A stretch of 64,000 nt of DNA. It comes from Marinobacter qingdaonensis (GTDB lineage: Bacteria > Pseudomonadota > Gammaproteobacteria > Pseudomonadales > Oleiphilaceae). The notes beneath the pieces are model-generated. The model saw only the letters and a program-made list of their open reading frames with translations, had not been told where the DNA came from and did no database searches. Below are positions 16,011 through 27,900 of this stretch, piece after piece (position 1 is the stretch's first letter; each line of letters begins with the position of its first letter). The DNA lies in assembly GCF_034555935.1 (NCBI RefSeq), contig NZ_JAYDCJ010000003.1, positions 186,001 through 250,000 of the forward strand. Reading direction: 5' to 3'. A program made the translations under genes and the position numbers.

Positions 16011-16230
16011 CGGACTTCCCCTCCAACAACGCCTCATCACAAACTACACGATGCAGAAGCAATTGCCCACGCCCGATAACGCAGGCGTCCGCAGCCCGTG
16101 AGCGAGGCCATCCACTCCGTCCCGCTCAGCAACATTGACTAAATCAATCACGCAAATGCAATCCATAGCCATTAAATCGCCGTAGCATATCGTTCGACTC
16201 CAACCCATCGCTTAAAAGGAAGTTGTACCC

Positions 16231-16476
16231 ATGAAGGACGAACAGATTCCGATCATGCTGACCAATCAGCAGATCACAACGATCCAGGACATCATCCTCG
16301 AGAAGCAGTACGAGCTTGCCACCGAGCAGTCCGACTGCGAGGACAGCGCCTGCTCCAGCCGACTGCGGGTGAAGATGAGCCAGATCACCGACCTGCTGAT
16401 GGCGCTCAACATGGCGCTGCCGGAGAGTCGGGAACAACAGACCCGCGCCGCTTCACACCCTGCCGCCCAGGCCTGA
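16231..16476 (+). CDS. Hypothetical 81-residue protein
   Basis: This small, soluble, mostly helical protein (MLTNQQITTIQDIILEKQ) has a central acidic, cysteine-containing patch (SDCEDSACSSR) and a second helix (MSQITDLLMALNMALP). AAGGA precedes the ATG at usable spacing, and a TTGACT lies about 95 bases upstream. I recognise no family. It stands alone between the solute-binding gene (divergent) and the Fe-alcohol dehydrogenase (same strand, 148 bases on). The two cysteines could be a metal or redox site, but nothing in the context supports a specific role. Confidence 0.6.
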   Translation: MKDEQIPIMLTNQQITTIQDIILEKQYELATEQSDCEDSACSSRLRVKMSQITDLLMALNMALPESREQQTRAASHPAAQA

Positions 16477-16624
16477 CAGTCGCCCCCCAAAAGCCATAGC
16501 CAGCCAGCCGGCTTTCGATGCTATGCTGAAGCTCTCCGCGATGCCCAACGCCTACGAAACCCCGTTTCAGGATCGGCTGGCAACAATTACAAACAATTGG
16601 CTCGAAAATTTGGGGAGAGCAACC

Positions 16625-17782
16625 ATGACCGCCTTTACCTTCAACACCACCAAGAGCGTGATTTGCGAACCTGGCGCCATCAAACGCCTGGGCTCCATCG
16701 TCAGTGAGCAGATGGGCAGGAGTGTGCTGCTGGTCACCGACCCGGGCCTGATCAAGGCCGGCCTGCTGGACTCTGCCACCAATGCCCTGGACGAAGCCGG
16801 TGTCCAGTACCGGGTGTTTGACGGCGTGGTGGCCGATCCTCCCGTTGCCGTCGTGGAGGCGGCACTGGCCGAGGCTCGGGCAGCCAACATCGACGGCGTG
16901 ATCGGCTTTGGCGGCGGCTCGTCCATGGACGTGGCCAAACTCATTGCCCTGCTGATTGGCGGCGGTGAAAAGCTGGACGACGTTTATGGCGTCGGCATGG
17001 CCAAAGGCCAGCGCCTGCCGCTGATTCAGATTCCGACCACCGCCGGTACCGGCTCGGAAGTCACCCCGATCTCCATCATCACCGTTGGCGAGACCGAGAA
17101 AAAGGGCGTGGTCGCGCCCCAGTTGCTACCGGACATTGCCCTGCTGGACGCCGAGCTGACCCTGGGCCTGCCGGCACCGGTAACCGCGGCCACCGGCGTC
17201 GACGCCATGGTGCACGCCATCGAAAGCTACACCTCGGCGTCGGCCAACAACAACCCGGTGTCCAAGGCCCTGGCCCGGGAAGGCCTGCGCCTGCTGGGTG
17301 CCAACATCGAAACCGCGGTAAAAGATGGCCGCAACGTCCAGGCCCGCTCCGACATGCTGCTGGGCGCCATGTTGGCCGGCCAAGCGTTTGCCAACTCACC
17401 GGTGGCGGCGGTGCACGCCCTGGCCTACCCGATTGGCGGCATCTTCCATGTGCCCCATGGCCTGTCCAACGCCCTGGTGCTGCCCCACGTCATGCGCTTC
17501 AACGCCGATACCTGTGGCGACGCCTACGCGACCCTGGCCACCGACGCCTTCCCGGATCTGGCCTCGGTGCCCGCGGATCAGCGAGTGAACCAGTTCATCG
17601 ACCGCCTGGAAGCACTGAGCGCCGATCTGGGACTGGAGCAGACCTTGCGCGATGTGGGTATTGGCGAGACCGACCTGCCGACCCTGGCGTCCGACGCCAT
17701 GAAACAGACCCGGTTGCTGGTGAACAACCCCCGGGAAGTCACCGAGGCGGATGCCCTGGCCGTGTACCAGGCGGCGTTCTGA
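16625..17782 (+). CDS. Iron-containing (group III) alcohol dehydrogenase
   Basis: This 385-residue cytosolic NAD(P)-dependent dehydrogenase has the nucleotide loop [13 protein letters not shown] (about residues 95-107) and the family pattern [14 protein letters not shown]. The metal-binding histidines lie in [11 protein letters not shown] and [10 protein letters not shown] (about 260-285). The start at 16625 follows GGGGAGAG; an upstream in-frame ATG at 16523 has no such site. The substrate is a short or medium-chain alcohol or aldehyde and cannot be read from sequence. A thioesterase gene follows 46 bases downstream, probably on the same transcript. Confidence 0.92.
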   Translation: MTAFTFNTTKSVICEPGAIKRLGSIVSEQMGRSVLLVTDPGLIKAGLLDSATNALDEAGVQYRVFDGVVADPPVAVVEAALAEARAANIDGVIGFGGGSSMDVAKLIALLIGGGEKLDDVYGVGMAKGQRLPLIQIPTTAGTGSEVTPISIITVGETEKKGVVAPQLLPDIALLDAELTLGLPAPVTAATGVDAMVHAIESYTSASANNNPVSKALAREGLRLLGANIETAVKDGRNVQARSDMLLGAMLAGQAFANSPVAAVHALAYPIGGIFHVPHGLSNALVLPHVMRFNADTCGDAYATLATDAFPDLASVPADQRVNQFIDRLEALSADLGLEQTLRDVGIGETDLPTLASDAMKQTRLLVNNPREVTEADALAVYQAAF

Positions 17783-17828
17783 CGAAGAGCCAGGCCAGGC
17801 TTGCATCCCCACCCGCAGGAGACACGAC

Positions 17829-18248
17829 TTGGAACGCAACGATTTCCCGGTTTTCTACCCCATCAGCACCCGCTGGATGGACAACGATGTGTACGGTCAT
17901 GTGAACAACGTGACCTACTATTCCTACTTCGACTCAGCCATCAACCGTTATCTGATTGAAGAAGGCGGCCTGGATATCCACGGCGGCGAGGTGGTCGGTT
18001 TTGTGGTCAGCTCCAACTGCCAGTTCCGCAAACCCCTCGCCTACCCCGAGGCCATTGCGGTGGGTCTGCGGGTCGCCAAGCTTGGCAACAGCTCGGTAAC
18101 CTACGAACTGGCGATCTTCAAGGAACAGGACCCGGAGCCGGCGGCCCTGGGCCAGGTGGTGCACGTGTTCGTCGACCGCGCCAGCAGTCAACCCACGCCC
18201 ATCCCCGAGACCATCCGCCGCGCCCTGGCCAGCCTCACTCACCAGTGA
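17829..18248 (+). CDS. Acyl-CoA thioesterase, 4-hydroxybenzoyl-CoA thioesterase type
   Basis: This 139-residue hotdog-fold protein has the signature [20 protein letters not shown] (about residues 14-33), where the aspartate, tyrosine and histidine positions match YbgC/4HBT-like thioesterases. The start is TTG 17829, chosen because AGGAG lies seven bases upstream and the conserved domain begins soon after. It follows the Fe-alcohol dehydrogenase on the same strand. Its stop overlaps the convergent dioxygenase gene by 10 bases. It hydrolyses acyl-CoAs; chain length is unknown. Confidence 0.87.
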   Translation: MERNDFPVFYPISTRWMDNDVYGHVNNVTYYSYFDSAINRYLIEEGGLDIHGGEVVGFVVSSNCQFRKPLAYPEAIAVGLRVAKLGNSSVTYELAIFKEQDPEPAALGQVVHVFVDRASSQPTPIPETIRRALASLTHQ

Positions 18249-19036
18249 AACATGCCCGACTGCTTGCCCAGGACGGTGGCGCTCAATCGGGTGTGGCTCG
18301 GGCGCCCCGCCAGGCCATAACACACGTGCAGGGGTAGCAGGTGCTCCTCCCGCGGATGGCAGTAGCGGGCGTGGGGGGCGTCGGCCCAATTCACCAGGCG
18401 GTGATGGCGTTCGGCCTCTTCCAGCTCGGTACTGCAGCAGGTGTCCGCCAGCCAGGCTTCAAAGGCCTCGTTTCGGGCCTGGCTTTCCGGGGTCGGTGGC
18501 GCGAAAAACGCCTGCATGTTGTGAAACGAAAACCCGGACCCAATCACCAGCAGATTCTCATACTCCAGGGCCTGCAGCGCCCGGCCGATGGCCAGGTGGC
18601 TGGCGGCATCCAGGTTGTCGGTCAGGGATAACTGGATGCAGGGAATGTCCGCCTCCGGGTACATCAGCTTCAGGGGCACGAACAGGCCATGATCGAAGCC
18701 GCGCTGGCTATCGAGTCGGGCCGGGATGCCAGCCTGGGTCAGCGCCGCCTGGACCTTGTGGGCCAGTTCCGGCTCGCCCGGGCAGGGGTACTGAACCTCA
18801 TAGGCCTCGTCCGGGAAGCCGTAGTAGTCATAGATCAGCGAGGGATGGGCGCCTGCGGTGATGGTCGGGACCGGCTCTTCCCAGTGGGCGCTGACCACCA
18901 GGATGGCCGAGGGCCTGGCCAGGTTGGCGGCGATGCCCTGAAGCCGCGCCACCAGTTCCTCATGACCAGGATCTCCCAGCAGTGGCAGCGGACCGCCACC
19001 GTGGGAGATGAAGAGCACGTCCGGCTGACGACTCAT
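18239..19036 (-). CDS. Class III extradiol dioxygenase, DODA/YgiD family
   Basis: This 265-residue cytosolic non-haem dioxygenase resembles 4,5-DOPA extradiol dioxygenases. Metal-ligand candidates are the histidine in [12 protein letters not shown] (about residue 12), the one in VVSAHWEEP (about 50), and a later histidine ([19 protein letters not shown]). The C-terminal [19 protein letters not shown] is typical. The ATG directly abuts the doxX stop (TAAATG), so it is translated with doxX. It is under the divergent LysR regulator. The natural substrate, a catechol-like compound, is not known. Confidence 0.9.
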   Translation of the reverse strand: MSRQPDVLFISHGGGPLPLLGDPGHEELVARLQGIAANLARPSAILVVSAHWEEPVPTITAGAHPSLIYDYYGFPDEAYEVQYPCPGEPELAHKVQAALTQAGIPARLDSQRGFDHGLFVPLKLMYPEADIPCIQLSLTDNLDAASHLAIGRALQALEYENLLVIGSGFSFHNMQAFFAPPTPESQARNEAFEAWLADTCCSTELEEAERHHRLVNWADAPHARYCHPREEHLLPLHVCYGLAGRPSHTRLSATVLGKQSGMFHW

Positions 19037-19513
19037 TTACACCGCTCCTGCGGTTGCCGGGCGAGCCTGGCCCAGCTGCGCCGCCAGCAGGTTGTCGAGG
19101 GCCAACCGGCCGCCACCCTGGACCGTGAGCGCCACGCTGGCAGCCAGCAGGCTCAGGGCAAATTCGTAGCCGTTGTTGGCCATGAACAGACCGTTGCCAA
19201 TGTGGACGGCGAACATGGCGACCAGCATGGTCAGCGCGGATACCAGGGCCGCCGGGCGGGTCAGCAGTCCCAGCACCAGGGCCAGGCCACCGAAGAACTC
19301 CGCGCTGCCGGCGAGCAGGGCCATCAGGTAGCCCGGCTCCAGGCCAATGCTGGCCATCCATTGACCGGTGCCTTCCAGCCCGTAGCCGCCGAACCAGCCG
19401 AACAGTTTCTGGGCGCCATGGGCGGCGAGGATCACACCGAGCGGCACCCGAAGGATCAGGGCGGCGATGCCGGCGTTGGACTGGAGCAGGGTCTGTACGG
19501 TTTGCTTGTTCAT
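19037..19513 (-). CDS. DoxX-family membrane protein
   Basis: This 158-residue protein has about four membrane segments and the DoxX pattern (LRVPLGVILAAHGAQKLFGW, then LLAGSAEFFGGLALVLGLLT). The family is associated with redox and thiol stress, but the activity is not defined for this type. The start at 19513 is chosen for the AGAGGT upstream. It is co-transcribed with the DODA dioxygenase and divergent from the LysR gene, a recurring set in gammaproteobacteria. Confidence 0.88.
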   Translation of the reverse strand: MNKQTVQTLLQSNAGIAALILRVPLGVILAAHGAQKLFGWFGGYGLEGTGQWMASIGLEPGYLMALLAGSAEFFGGLALVLGLLTRPAALVSALTMLVAMFAVHIGNGLFMANNGYEFALSLLAASVALTVQGGGRLALDNLLAAQLGQARPATAGAV

Positions 19514-19621
19514 GTCATTCACCTCTAAGTGGTCTCGTTTTGGAGGAGCCTGAAGACTCCCTCCAGGCGATGGAACCACTTTACTATCCTCACCCGCGAC
19601 AACTAAGAGGGCATCTGTTGC

Positions 19622-19650
19622 TTGATTATCAACACATGATTGATAATCAA
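19622..19650. promoter_or_regulatory. LysR-type operator in the doxX/lysR divergent region
   Basis: TTGATTATCA and TGATAATCAA form a perfect 10-bp inverted repeat around a 9-base centre, 25 bases before the LysR gene start and about 110 bases from doxX. Size, symmetry and place fit a LysR-type regulatory site controlling both genes. Confidence 0.65.
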
Positions 19651-19674
19651 CAAAACCGACGAGCAGGCTTTCCC

Positions 19675-20580
19675 ATGGACCGGATCGACACCATGCGCGC
19701 CTTCGTAACCGTGGTCAACGAAGGCACCTTTACCCGCGCGGCCGAGCGACTGGACACCTCCCCGCAACTGGTCAGCAAGTACGTGGCCCAGCTGGAAACC
19801 CACCTGGGCGTCCGGCTGCTGAACCGCACCACCCGCCGGCTGCACCTGACCGAAGCCGGCACACGCTACCATCAGCGGGCTCAGCAGATCCTGGCCGACA
19901 TCGACGACATGGAAGACCAGTTGGGCGACCTGCAGACCCAGGCCCGGGGCACGCTGCGCATCAGCGCCCCGGTGTCCTTTGCCATCCGCCACATGGCACC
20001 GTTGCTCAGCCAGTTCCAGCAGGCGCATCCGGCCGTGGGCATTGACCTGCAGCTGAACGACCGCAAGGTCGACATTGTCGAAGAAGGCTTCGACATCGCC
20101 CTGCGCATCGGCCACCTCAAAAGCTCATCGTTGATCGCCCGACGCATCGCCCCCATTCGCCTGGTGCTTTGCGCGTCACCGGAGTATCTGGCCCGCCACG
20201 GCACCCCGCGCCACCCGGACGACCTTCGGGACCACCGTTACCTGCGCTACAGCTATATGGATCCGGAAGCCAGTCCGGCACTCTATCGGGGCTTTCAGGG
20301 CGGTCAGCGCAGTGGGAGAGACGAGCTGGTGAGCAACAATGGGGATGTGCTGGTAGCCGCCGCCGAGGCCGGCGCCGGCATTGCCCTGCAACCGACGTTC
20401 ATCTCCGGTGCCGCCATCCGCGCCGGCCAGCTCCAGGTGCTGCTGCCGGATTACGAGCCGGAGCCCATGTCCCTGTACGCGGTCTACGCGCACCGCCAGT
20501 TGCTCGCCAGCAAGGTGCGCTATTTCATCGATTTCATGGACGGCTTCTTCGGCGACCCGCCCTACTGGGACGATTTCTGA
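19675..20580 (+). CDS. LysR-family transcriptional regulator
   Basis: This 301-residue regulator has an N-terminal winged helix (MDRIDTMRAFVTVVNEGTF; recognition region DTSPQLVSKYVAQLE, about residues 1-60) and a LysR substrate-binding domain (about 90-295). It resembles the CrgA/AaeR-like subgroup. The start at 19675 matches the usual N-terminus; upstream in-frame codons run through the operator and are not conserved. It is divergent from doxX-dioxygenase, which it probably controls. The inducer is unknown. Confidence 0.92.
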   Translation: MDRIDTMRAFVTVVNEGTFTRAAERLDTSPQLVSKYVAQLETHLGVRLLNRTTRRLHLTEAGTRYHQRAQQILADIDDMEDQLGDLQTQARGTLRISAPVSFAIRHMAPLLSQFQQAHPAVGIDLQLNDRKVDIVEEGFDIALRIGHLKSSSLIARRIAPIRLVLCASPEYLARHGTPRHPDDLRDHRYLRYSYMDPEASPALYRGFQGGQRSGRDELVSNNGDVLVAAAEAGAGIALQPTFISGAAIRAGQLQVLLPDYEPEPMSLYAVYAHRQLLASKVRYFIDFMDGFFGDPPYWDDF

Positions 20581-20593
20581 GCCGCGCCGGGCC

Positions 20594-21217
20594 TCAGCTG
20601 TAGGGTTGGCCTACGGCCCGCCAGGCCGCCTCCGACAGCGTCTGCCGGTACTCGGCCGGTGAGGTGGCAACCCGGCCCGACAGCCAGGCCCGGCAGTAAT
20701 TCTCGGCGGCGCCGATGATCAGCGACGGCAGCAGCTCGAAGGGTACGGTCAACTCCGCCTGCCGGGATTGCAAGGCCTCCAGACGCTGACGCAGATGCCC
20801 ACGATTACCGGCGTTGCGCCGTTCCAGCTCCTCCCGATGCGGGCCCTTCGCCACAGCGGAGCGGGCCTGATACAGGAAACGGGCCCAGTCGGGGTTGTCC
20901 ACCACCCAGTCCAGGTAACTGGTGACCAACGCCATCACCGTGTCGCGCAGGCTCCCGGCGTTGTCCAGGTAGGGCTTGAGGTACGCCTGCTGATCGTCCT
21001 GGGCGGCAAAAAACAGCGCGGCCAGGACCCCTTCCTTGTTGCCGAAATGGTGATAGATGGCGCCAACGCTGGTGTTGCAGCGGGTCTTGATGGCGTCGAT
21101 GGTGGTGGCCTCAACCCCGAACTCGTTGAAGCAGGCCAGGGCCTGGCCCAGGATTTCCCGTTTCAGCCCGGCTCGTCGCCCGGGAAAACAACGCTCCAGC
21201 ATGGCGCTCTGCGTCAT
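20594..21217 (-). CDS. TetR-family transcriptional regulator
   Basis: This 207-residue regulator has an N-terminal TetR helix-turn-helix (about residues 17-65; ILGQALACFNEFGVEATTID, then NTSVGAIYHHFGNKEGVL) and a helical ligand domain. It is divergent from a hotdog thioesterase gene, with a perfect 17-bp palindrome between them. Control of that gene and itself in response to an acyl-type ligand is a reasonable inference. Confidence 0.92.
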   Translation of the reverse strand: MTQSAMLERCFPGRRAGLKREILGQALACFNEFGVEATTIDAIKTRCNTSVGAIYHHFGNKEGVLAALFFAAQDDQQAYLKPYLDNAGSLRDTVMALVTSYLDWVVDNPDWARFLYQARSAVAKGPHREELERRNAGNRGHLRQRLEALQSRQAELTVPFELLPSLIIGAAENYCRAWLSGRVATSPAEYRQTLSEAAWRAVGQPYS

Positions 21218-21315
21218 GATTCACTCCGACTCTGATTCTCGATGGCGGACATTCTACCGCCTGCCCGGCCATTTTCTTCGTTGACAGCCCCACAAGCAAA
21301 GAATAATGCTCTTTT

Positions 21316-21332
21316 ACAGAATATTATTCTGT
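21316..21332. promoter_or_regulatory. TetR-type operator, 17-bp perfect palindrome
   Basis: ACAGAATATTATTCTGT is a perfect palindrome around a central base, 28 bases before the start of the hotdog gene and 98 bases from the divergent TetR gene. Size and placement fit a TetR operator overlapping the promoter. Confidence 0.6.
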
Positions 21333-21359
21333 TACTGAAAATTGACTGGAGACACTCCC

Positions 21360-21800
21360 ATGAGCCAATCCCTTGCCGCCTTCAACGCCTTCGGCGCCGA
21401 ACAGTTCAGCGCCATGGTCTGCCAACAGGCCCCCTATTTCAGCACCATCGCGCCCGAGCTGGTCGAACTGAAGCCCACCTACGCCGAGGCACGCATGCCG
21501 TTTCGCAAGGAAATCACCAACCACATCGGCACCGTGCACGCCATTGCCATGTGCAACGCCGCCGAGTTGGTGGCCGGTTTGATGACGGACGCCTCGATTC
21601 CCGCGGGCAGCCGCTGGATTCCCCAGGGCATGGCGGTGCAGTACCTGGCCAAGGCCAAAACCGGCTTGCGCGCCGTGGCCGATGGCAGTGACGTGGACTG
21701 GGACAGCCCCGGTGAGAAAGTGGTGCCGGTCACCCTGTACGACGAGAGTGAGCAAGCGGTGTTTACCGCCGCCATCACCATGAATGTGAAGGCGGAGTGA
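21360..21800 (+). CDS. Hotdog-fold thioesterase-like protein (DUF4442 type)
   Basis: This 146-residue protein has a single hotdog domain. The central helix region ITNHIGTVHAIAMCNAAELVAG (about residues 51-72) corresponds to the PaaI/DUF4442 type. The start at 21360 follows GGAGA. It is divergent from TetR with an operator-like palindrome upstream. It presumably hydrolyses or binds acyl-CoA; the exact substrate is not visible. Confidence 0.82.
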   Translation: MSQSLAAFNAFGAEQFSAMVCQQAPYFSTIAPELVELKPTYAEARMPFRKEITNHIGTVHAIAMCNAAELVAGLMTDASIPAGSRWIPQGMAVQYLAKAKTGLRAVADGSDVDWDSPGEKVVPVTLYDESEQAVFTAAITMNVKAE

Positions 21801-21812
21801 GGATCATCAGCA

Positions 21813-21845
21813 CCAAAAAGGGCGCGCCGGTTAACCGCCGCGCCC
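21813..21845 (-). terminator. Intrinsic terminator of katG
   Basis: GGGCGCG and CGCGCCC pair around a loop containing GGTTAACC. On the minus strand the stem is followed by TTTTTGG, right after the katG stop, so it ends katG transcription. The stem could also act on the convergent hotdog gene. Confidence 0.75.
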
Positions 21846-21872
21846 TGCTGGTTTCAGGTTACTGGCCCTGAA

Positions 21873-24155
<2,283 letters not shown>

Positions 24156-24395
24156 TCACCATCCAGTCGGCCGCCAAACCCGTTTCGGTCGGGAAGATGC
24201 TGTCTTGGCTTCCGAGCCGCCTGTGTATTTATAGTTGTAGCAGTCAGTTACGGGCCCAACTATTTGCTTTTTCCAACCGCAGCCATAGTTTTTAGTTGTC
24301 GGGCCTCAGACCCCAAACTGGATTAAAAGTGATCAATCGGGGATAATGTCGCTCGTTTCTTAACCATTCCATTCACTTTTCCATACCCTGCAGTT

Positions 24396-24713
24396 ATGAC
24401 TATTTTCAGCATTGCCCAACTTCTGATATTTACCGTTCTGCTACTAAACACCGTGCATCTGATGCCGGCGCTCGGCCGGAGCCTGCGCTCCGTGGAGACG
24501 GCGCTTCAGTCCGGCTATCTGGGGGCTATCCTGACGGTGCGCCTGGCCCGCAACGTGCTCGGCCTGGTCCTGGTCACCGCCAGCACCGCGCCCAACCCGG
24601 CCATCCACGCCCTGGTGCCCAAGGGCATCCTGCTGTTCGTGGTTCTGGCCGTGGTGAACGTGGCACTGACCCAATACCATCAGCGCCGGGAGGTGGAAGG
24701 ACTGCGGTCCTGA
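24396..24713 (+). CDS. Hypothetical small membrane protein
   Basis: This 105-residue protein has about three hydrophobic segments (about residues 4-24, 39-60 and 71-92) and a short charged C-terminus (HQRREVEGLRS). I recognise no family. No strong ribosome-binding site is visible before ATG 24396, so the exact start is uncertain. It is divergent from katG and followed by a large hairpin. Codon use looks like its neighbours. Function unknown. Confidence 0.6.
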   Translation: MTIFSIAQLLIFTVLLLNTVHLMPALGRSLRSVETALQSGYLGAILTVRLARNVLGLVLVTASTAPNPAIHALVPKGILLFVVLAVVNVALTQYHQRREVEGLRS

Positions 24714-24716
24714 TTC

Positions 24717-24758
24717 CCACCACCAGCGCCCCTGGAACATAGGGGCCGCTGGTGGTGG
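24717..24758. other. Long imperfect hairpin after the small membrane protein gene
   Basis: CCACCACCAGCG pairs perfectly with CGCTGGTGGTGG; inside, CCCCT pairs with AGGGG, leaving one bulged C and a 7-base loop. The 17-bp stem has no T-tract on either side, so it may be a 3'-end stabiliser or a terminator of the non-U type. Confidence 0.55.
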
Positions 24759-24916
24759 TCCTGGGCCAGCTCACCTATACTTCCAACAACTCACAACGTT
24801 GCCAGCATCGGAGCGCCACGCGAGCTCACTGGTGCGGTAACGAAAAAAAGCAGGGACCGCTGGATTGACGAGCGGGGTGCCGGTTTTACCAGCGCCTCCA
24901 AGAGAGGTGACCTAGG

Positions 24917-27900
24917 GTGACGTCCGCCGCCATCATGGATCCGCTGCTGCACTGGCTCAGCTCTGAGCAGAACGTGGCGCTTCTGGTATTGGACGGACAA
25001 CACACGATCGTCGGCGCCAATCTTCCGGCCCAGGAACTGCTGGGCCGCAGCGAGAGCGAACTTCGCGCTACAGGCCTTGACGGCCTCGGACTCGAATCTG
25101 ACGCCCGACTGCAAGCTCTGCTGCAAGAGCCTCAAGGTCCCTCGCCTTATTCCTGCCAATTGCCCATCAAAACGTCCGACGGTCAGCAACACGGTGTGAT
25201 CGCTACGGCATTTCGAACGGATAATCAGAGCTGCCTGCTTAAACTGGTACCTATCGGGGCCAACGAGGCCGCGATGGCCAGGGTCAAGGAAGACGAAGAG
25301 CGCTACCGGCTAGCGCTGGACGCTGCCGGCATTGGCACCTGGGACATGGACATCAAGAAAAATGCCACTCGCCGGTCACTGCTCCACGACCAGTGTTTTG
25401 GCTATCGAACCCTGCAAGAACACTGGGGCTACGACACCTTTCTGAGTCACGTCATCGGCCTTGACCGTGCCAGGGTCGACAACGCTTATCGAGATGCCAT
25501 GAAGGGCGGCAAGGAGTATGACCTGCGTTTTCGGGTGCGCTGGCCCGACGGCAGCATTCATTGGCTCTGGTCCAAGGGCCAGTTTTATCTGGACGAGCAC
25601 GGCAACCCTGAGCGCGTCGCCGGCATTCAGGCTGACGTGACCGAGGAAGTGAACCTTCGGGAAGAACTCAGGTATCAGGCAACCCATGATCACCTGACCC
25701 GGCTCCGCAATCGGGCATCGTTCGAGGCCAGCCTCAAGGGTATGTTGAAACGCTCAGAGGCAGCCGTTGCCGTCATTCTCATCGACATTGACCACTTCAA
25801 AAGGTTCAACGACGCCTTTAATCACATGGGTGGGGACGATGTGCTCAAAGCCCTCGCAAATCGAATCGAAGCAACGGCCCTGCCGGGCATGATCTCGGCG
25901 CGATTTGGCGGCGACGAATTCGTCATCGCGGCGCCCGACGCCGAAACGGATCCCCATTTCCTTGACTGGATCCACAGGCTACACCTCTCGCTCTCGGAGA
26001 AGCTCCCCCTTGGCCAGAGCTGGGTCCAGCCAACCGTCAGCATGGGGATTGCGTTCTCGCCGGCTCACGGTACAGGCGCCATGGACCTGCTCAAGGCAGC
26101 GGATACGGCGATGTATGACGCGAAACGGTGCGGCCGGGCGACCTACCGGATTTTTGATTCGCTTCGCCGGGCGGCTGAACTCAACACCCTGCTACTGGCG
26201 GACAGAATTCCAGACGCATTGGCCGCCGGTGAAATCCAGCTGTATTACCAACCCCAGTTCACCATTGGTGATCGACGCCTCATCGGCATGGAGGCTCTGT
26301 TGCGCTGGATGCCACCGGGAGGGGCACCGATCGCGCCCGACCAACTGGTCCTTGCCGCCGAGCAAACCGGCTTCATCGCTGAACTGGGAGAGTGGGTCAT
26401 CCACGAGGCATGCCGTCAGATTAGCCAGTGGCGGAATCAGGGTCTGGAAACGGTCCCGGTGGCCATCAACGTTTCCGGCGTTCAGTTCCTTCGGGGCGAG
26501 CTCACCCAAATCATCACCAAGCATCTTGAGCACTTCCGGTTGCCAGGCCGGAGTCTGGAGATTGAGATCACCGAAACCATCGCTCTGGACAACACCGAGG
26601 GGATACTCCGCGAGCTGCACGAATTGAGGCAAGCCGGACTTGGAGTGGCCATCGACGATTTCGGTACCGGTTTCTCCAGCCTGAGTTACCTGCGCTATTT
26701 CCCAATCAACCGGATCAAGATTGATCGAACCTTCGTCAACGGGTGCCTGGAGTTTCGGGAAAATGCAGCCATCTGCAAAACCATTGTTTCGCTCGCCCAT
26801 AACCTCGGTTGCCAAGTCATTGCAGAGGGTGTGGAAACGGACGAGCAGCTCGACTTCCTGCTCCAGCAAGGCTGCGAAGAAGTCCAGGGCTACCTGCTGG
26901 CCAAACCCCTGCCGGCGGAAGCGGCCTCGGAGTGGCTAAAGGAGCACTGTCATGCCCGAACCAGATCGAATCGGGACAGGGCGGTCACTGTCTCCCAAAC
27001 CGTGAACGAAACCGACGACACCATGCCAGCCAGCCTGTCGGATGAAACGATCAGACTGCGAGCGGTGGCCAGCAGTAAGGCCAGCATTACCAGCAAGAGA
27101 CAGAAATTGCGCCGAATTGTGGCAATGGCCGCCAACGCAATCGGGGTTCCAATGGCGACATTGAATCTGGTGGAAGAAGACACCGTGACCACTTGGGTCC
27201 CATTTGGTTTGCCCGACAGCCAGTTCCAACGCTCTACCGCGTTTTGCCATCAGACCATTCGACAAATCGATATTCTGGAAATACCCGATGCACGCTCACA
27301 CGCGTTTTTCCAAAACAGTCCCGCCGTGGTCGAGTCACCTGGCGTCCGTTTTTACGCCGGGCTCGGCATCATGGCGGCCAACCACCAGATGATTGGCACC
27401 CTGTGCCTGCTCGACCACAGCCCCAGGGAATTGCAGAGCCACGAGCGGGATCTTCTGATCAATCTGGGTGCCATGATCGAATCTGAATTGGCTCACGGGA
27501 CGGGCCAAGCAGATGCGGGTCTGTTGATCGGCAAATCCCGGCGGGCTTTCAATACCCGCTTGAGAAACCTCTGGCATCAGGCCTCGAAGGATGAGACCGA
27601 ACTGGCCCTGATACTGATCGGCATCGATCGGTTCAAAGAGCTCAATACCAGCCAAGGGTTTGAGCAGGGGGATCAGTGCCTCGCCCATGTGGTCACCGTG
27701 GTATCCAGTTTCGCCGAACAACACCTCGGCGTCGAAGCGTTCCGCATGGAAGGTGACAAGATGGTTTTGCTGTGCCGGGATACCTCGCTGGCTCGGGCTC
27801 AGGCCCTGGCTACGGCGTTGAAGCACGCGTTCCAGGCGCCGCGGGACACCCACCCCGGCTGGCCTGAAGCAACGTTTACCGCCACCTATGCCGTGCACAG

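Noticed and set aside
24231..24297. Possible OxyR binding site upstream of katG (ATAG and CTAT tetramers)
   Set aside because: The tetramer spacings do not fit the four-element OxyR pattern.
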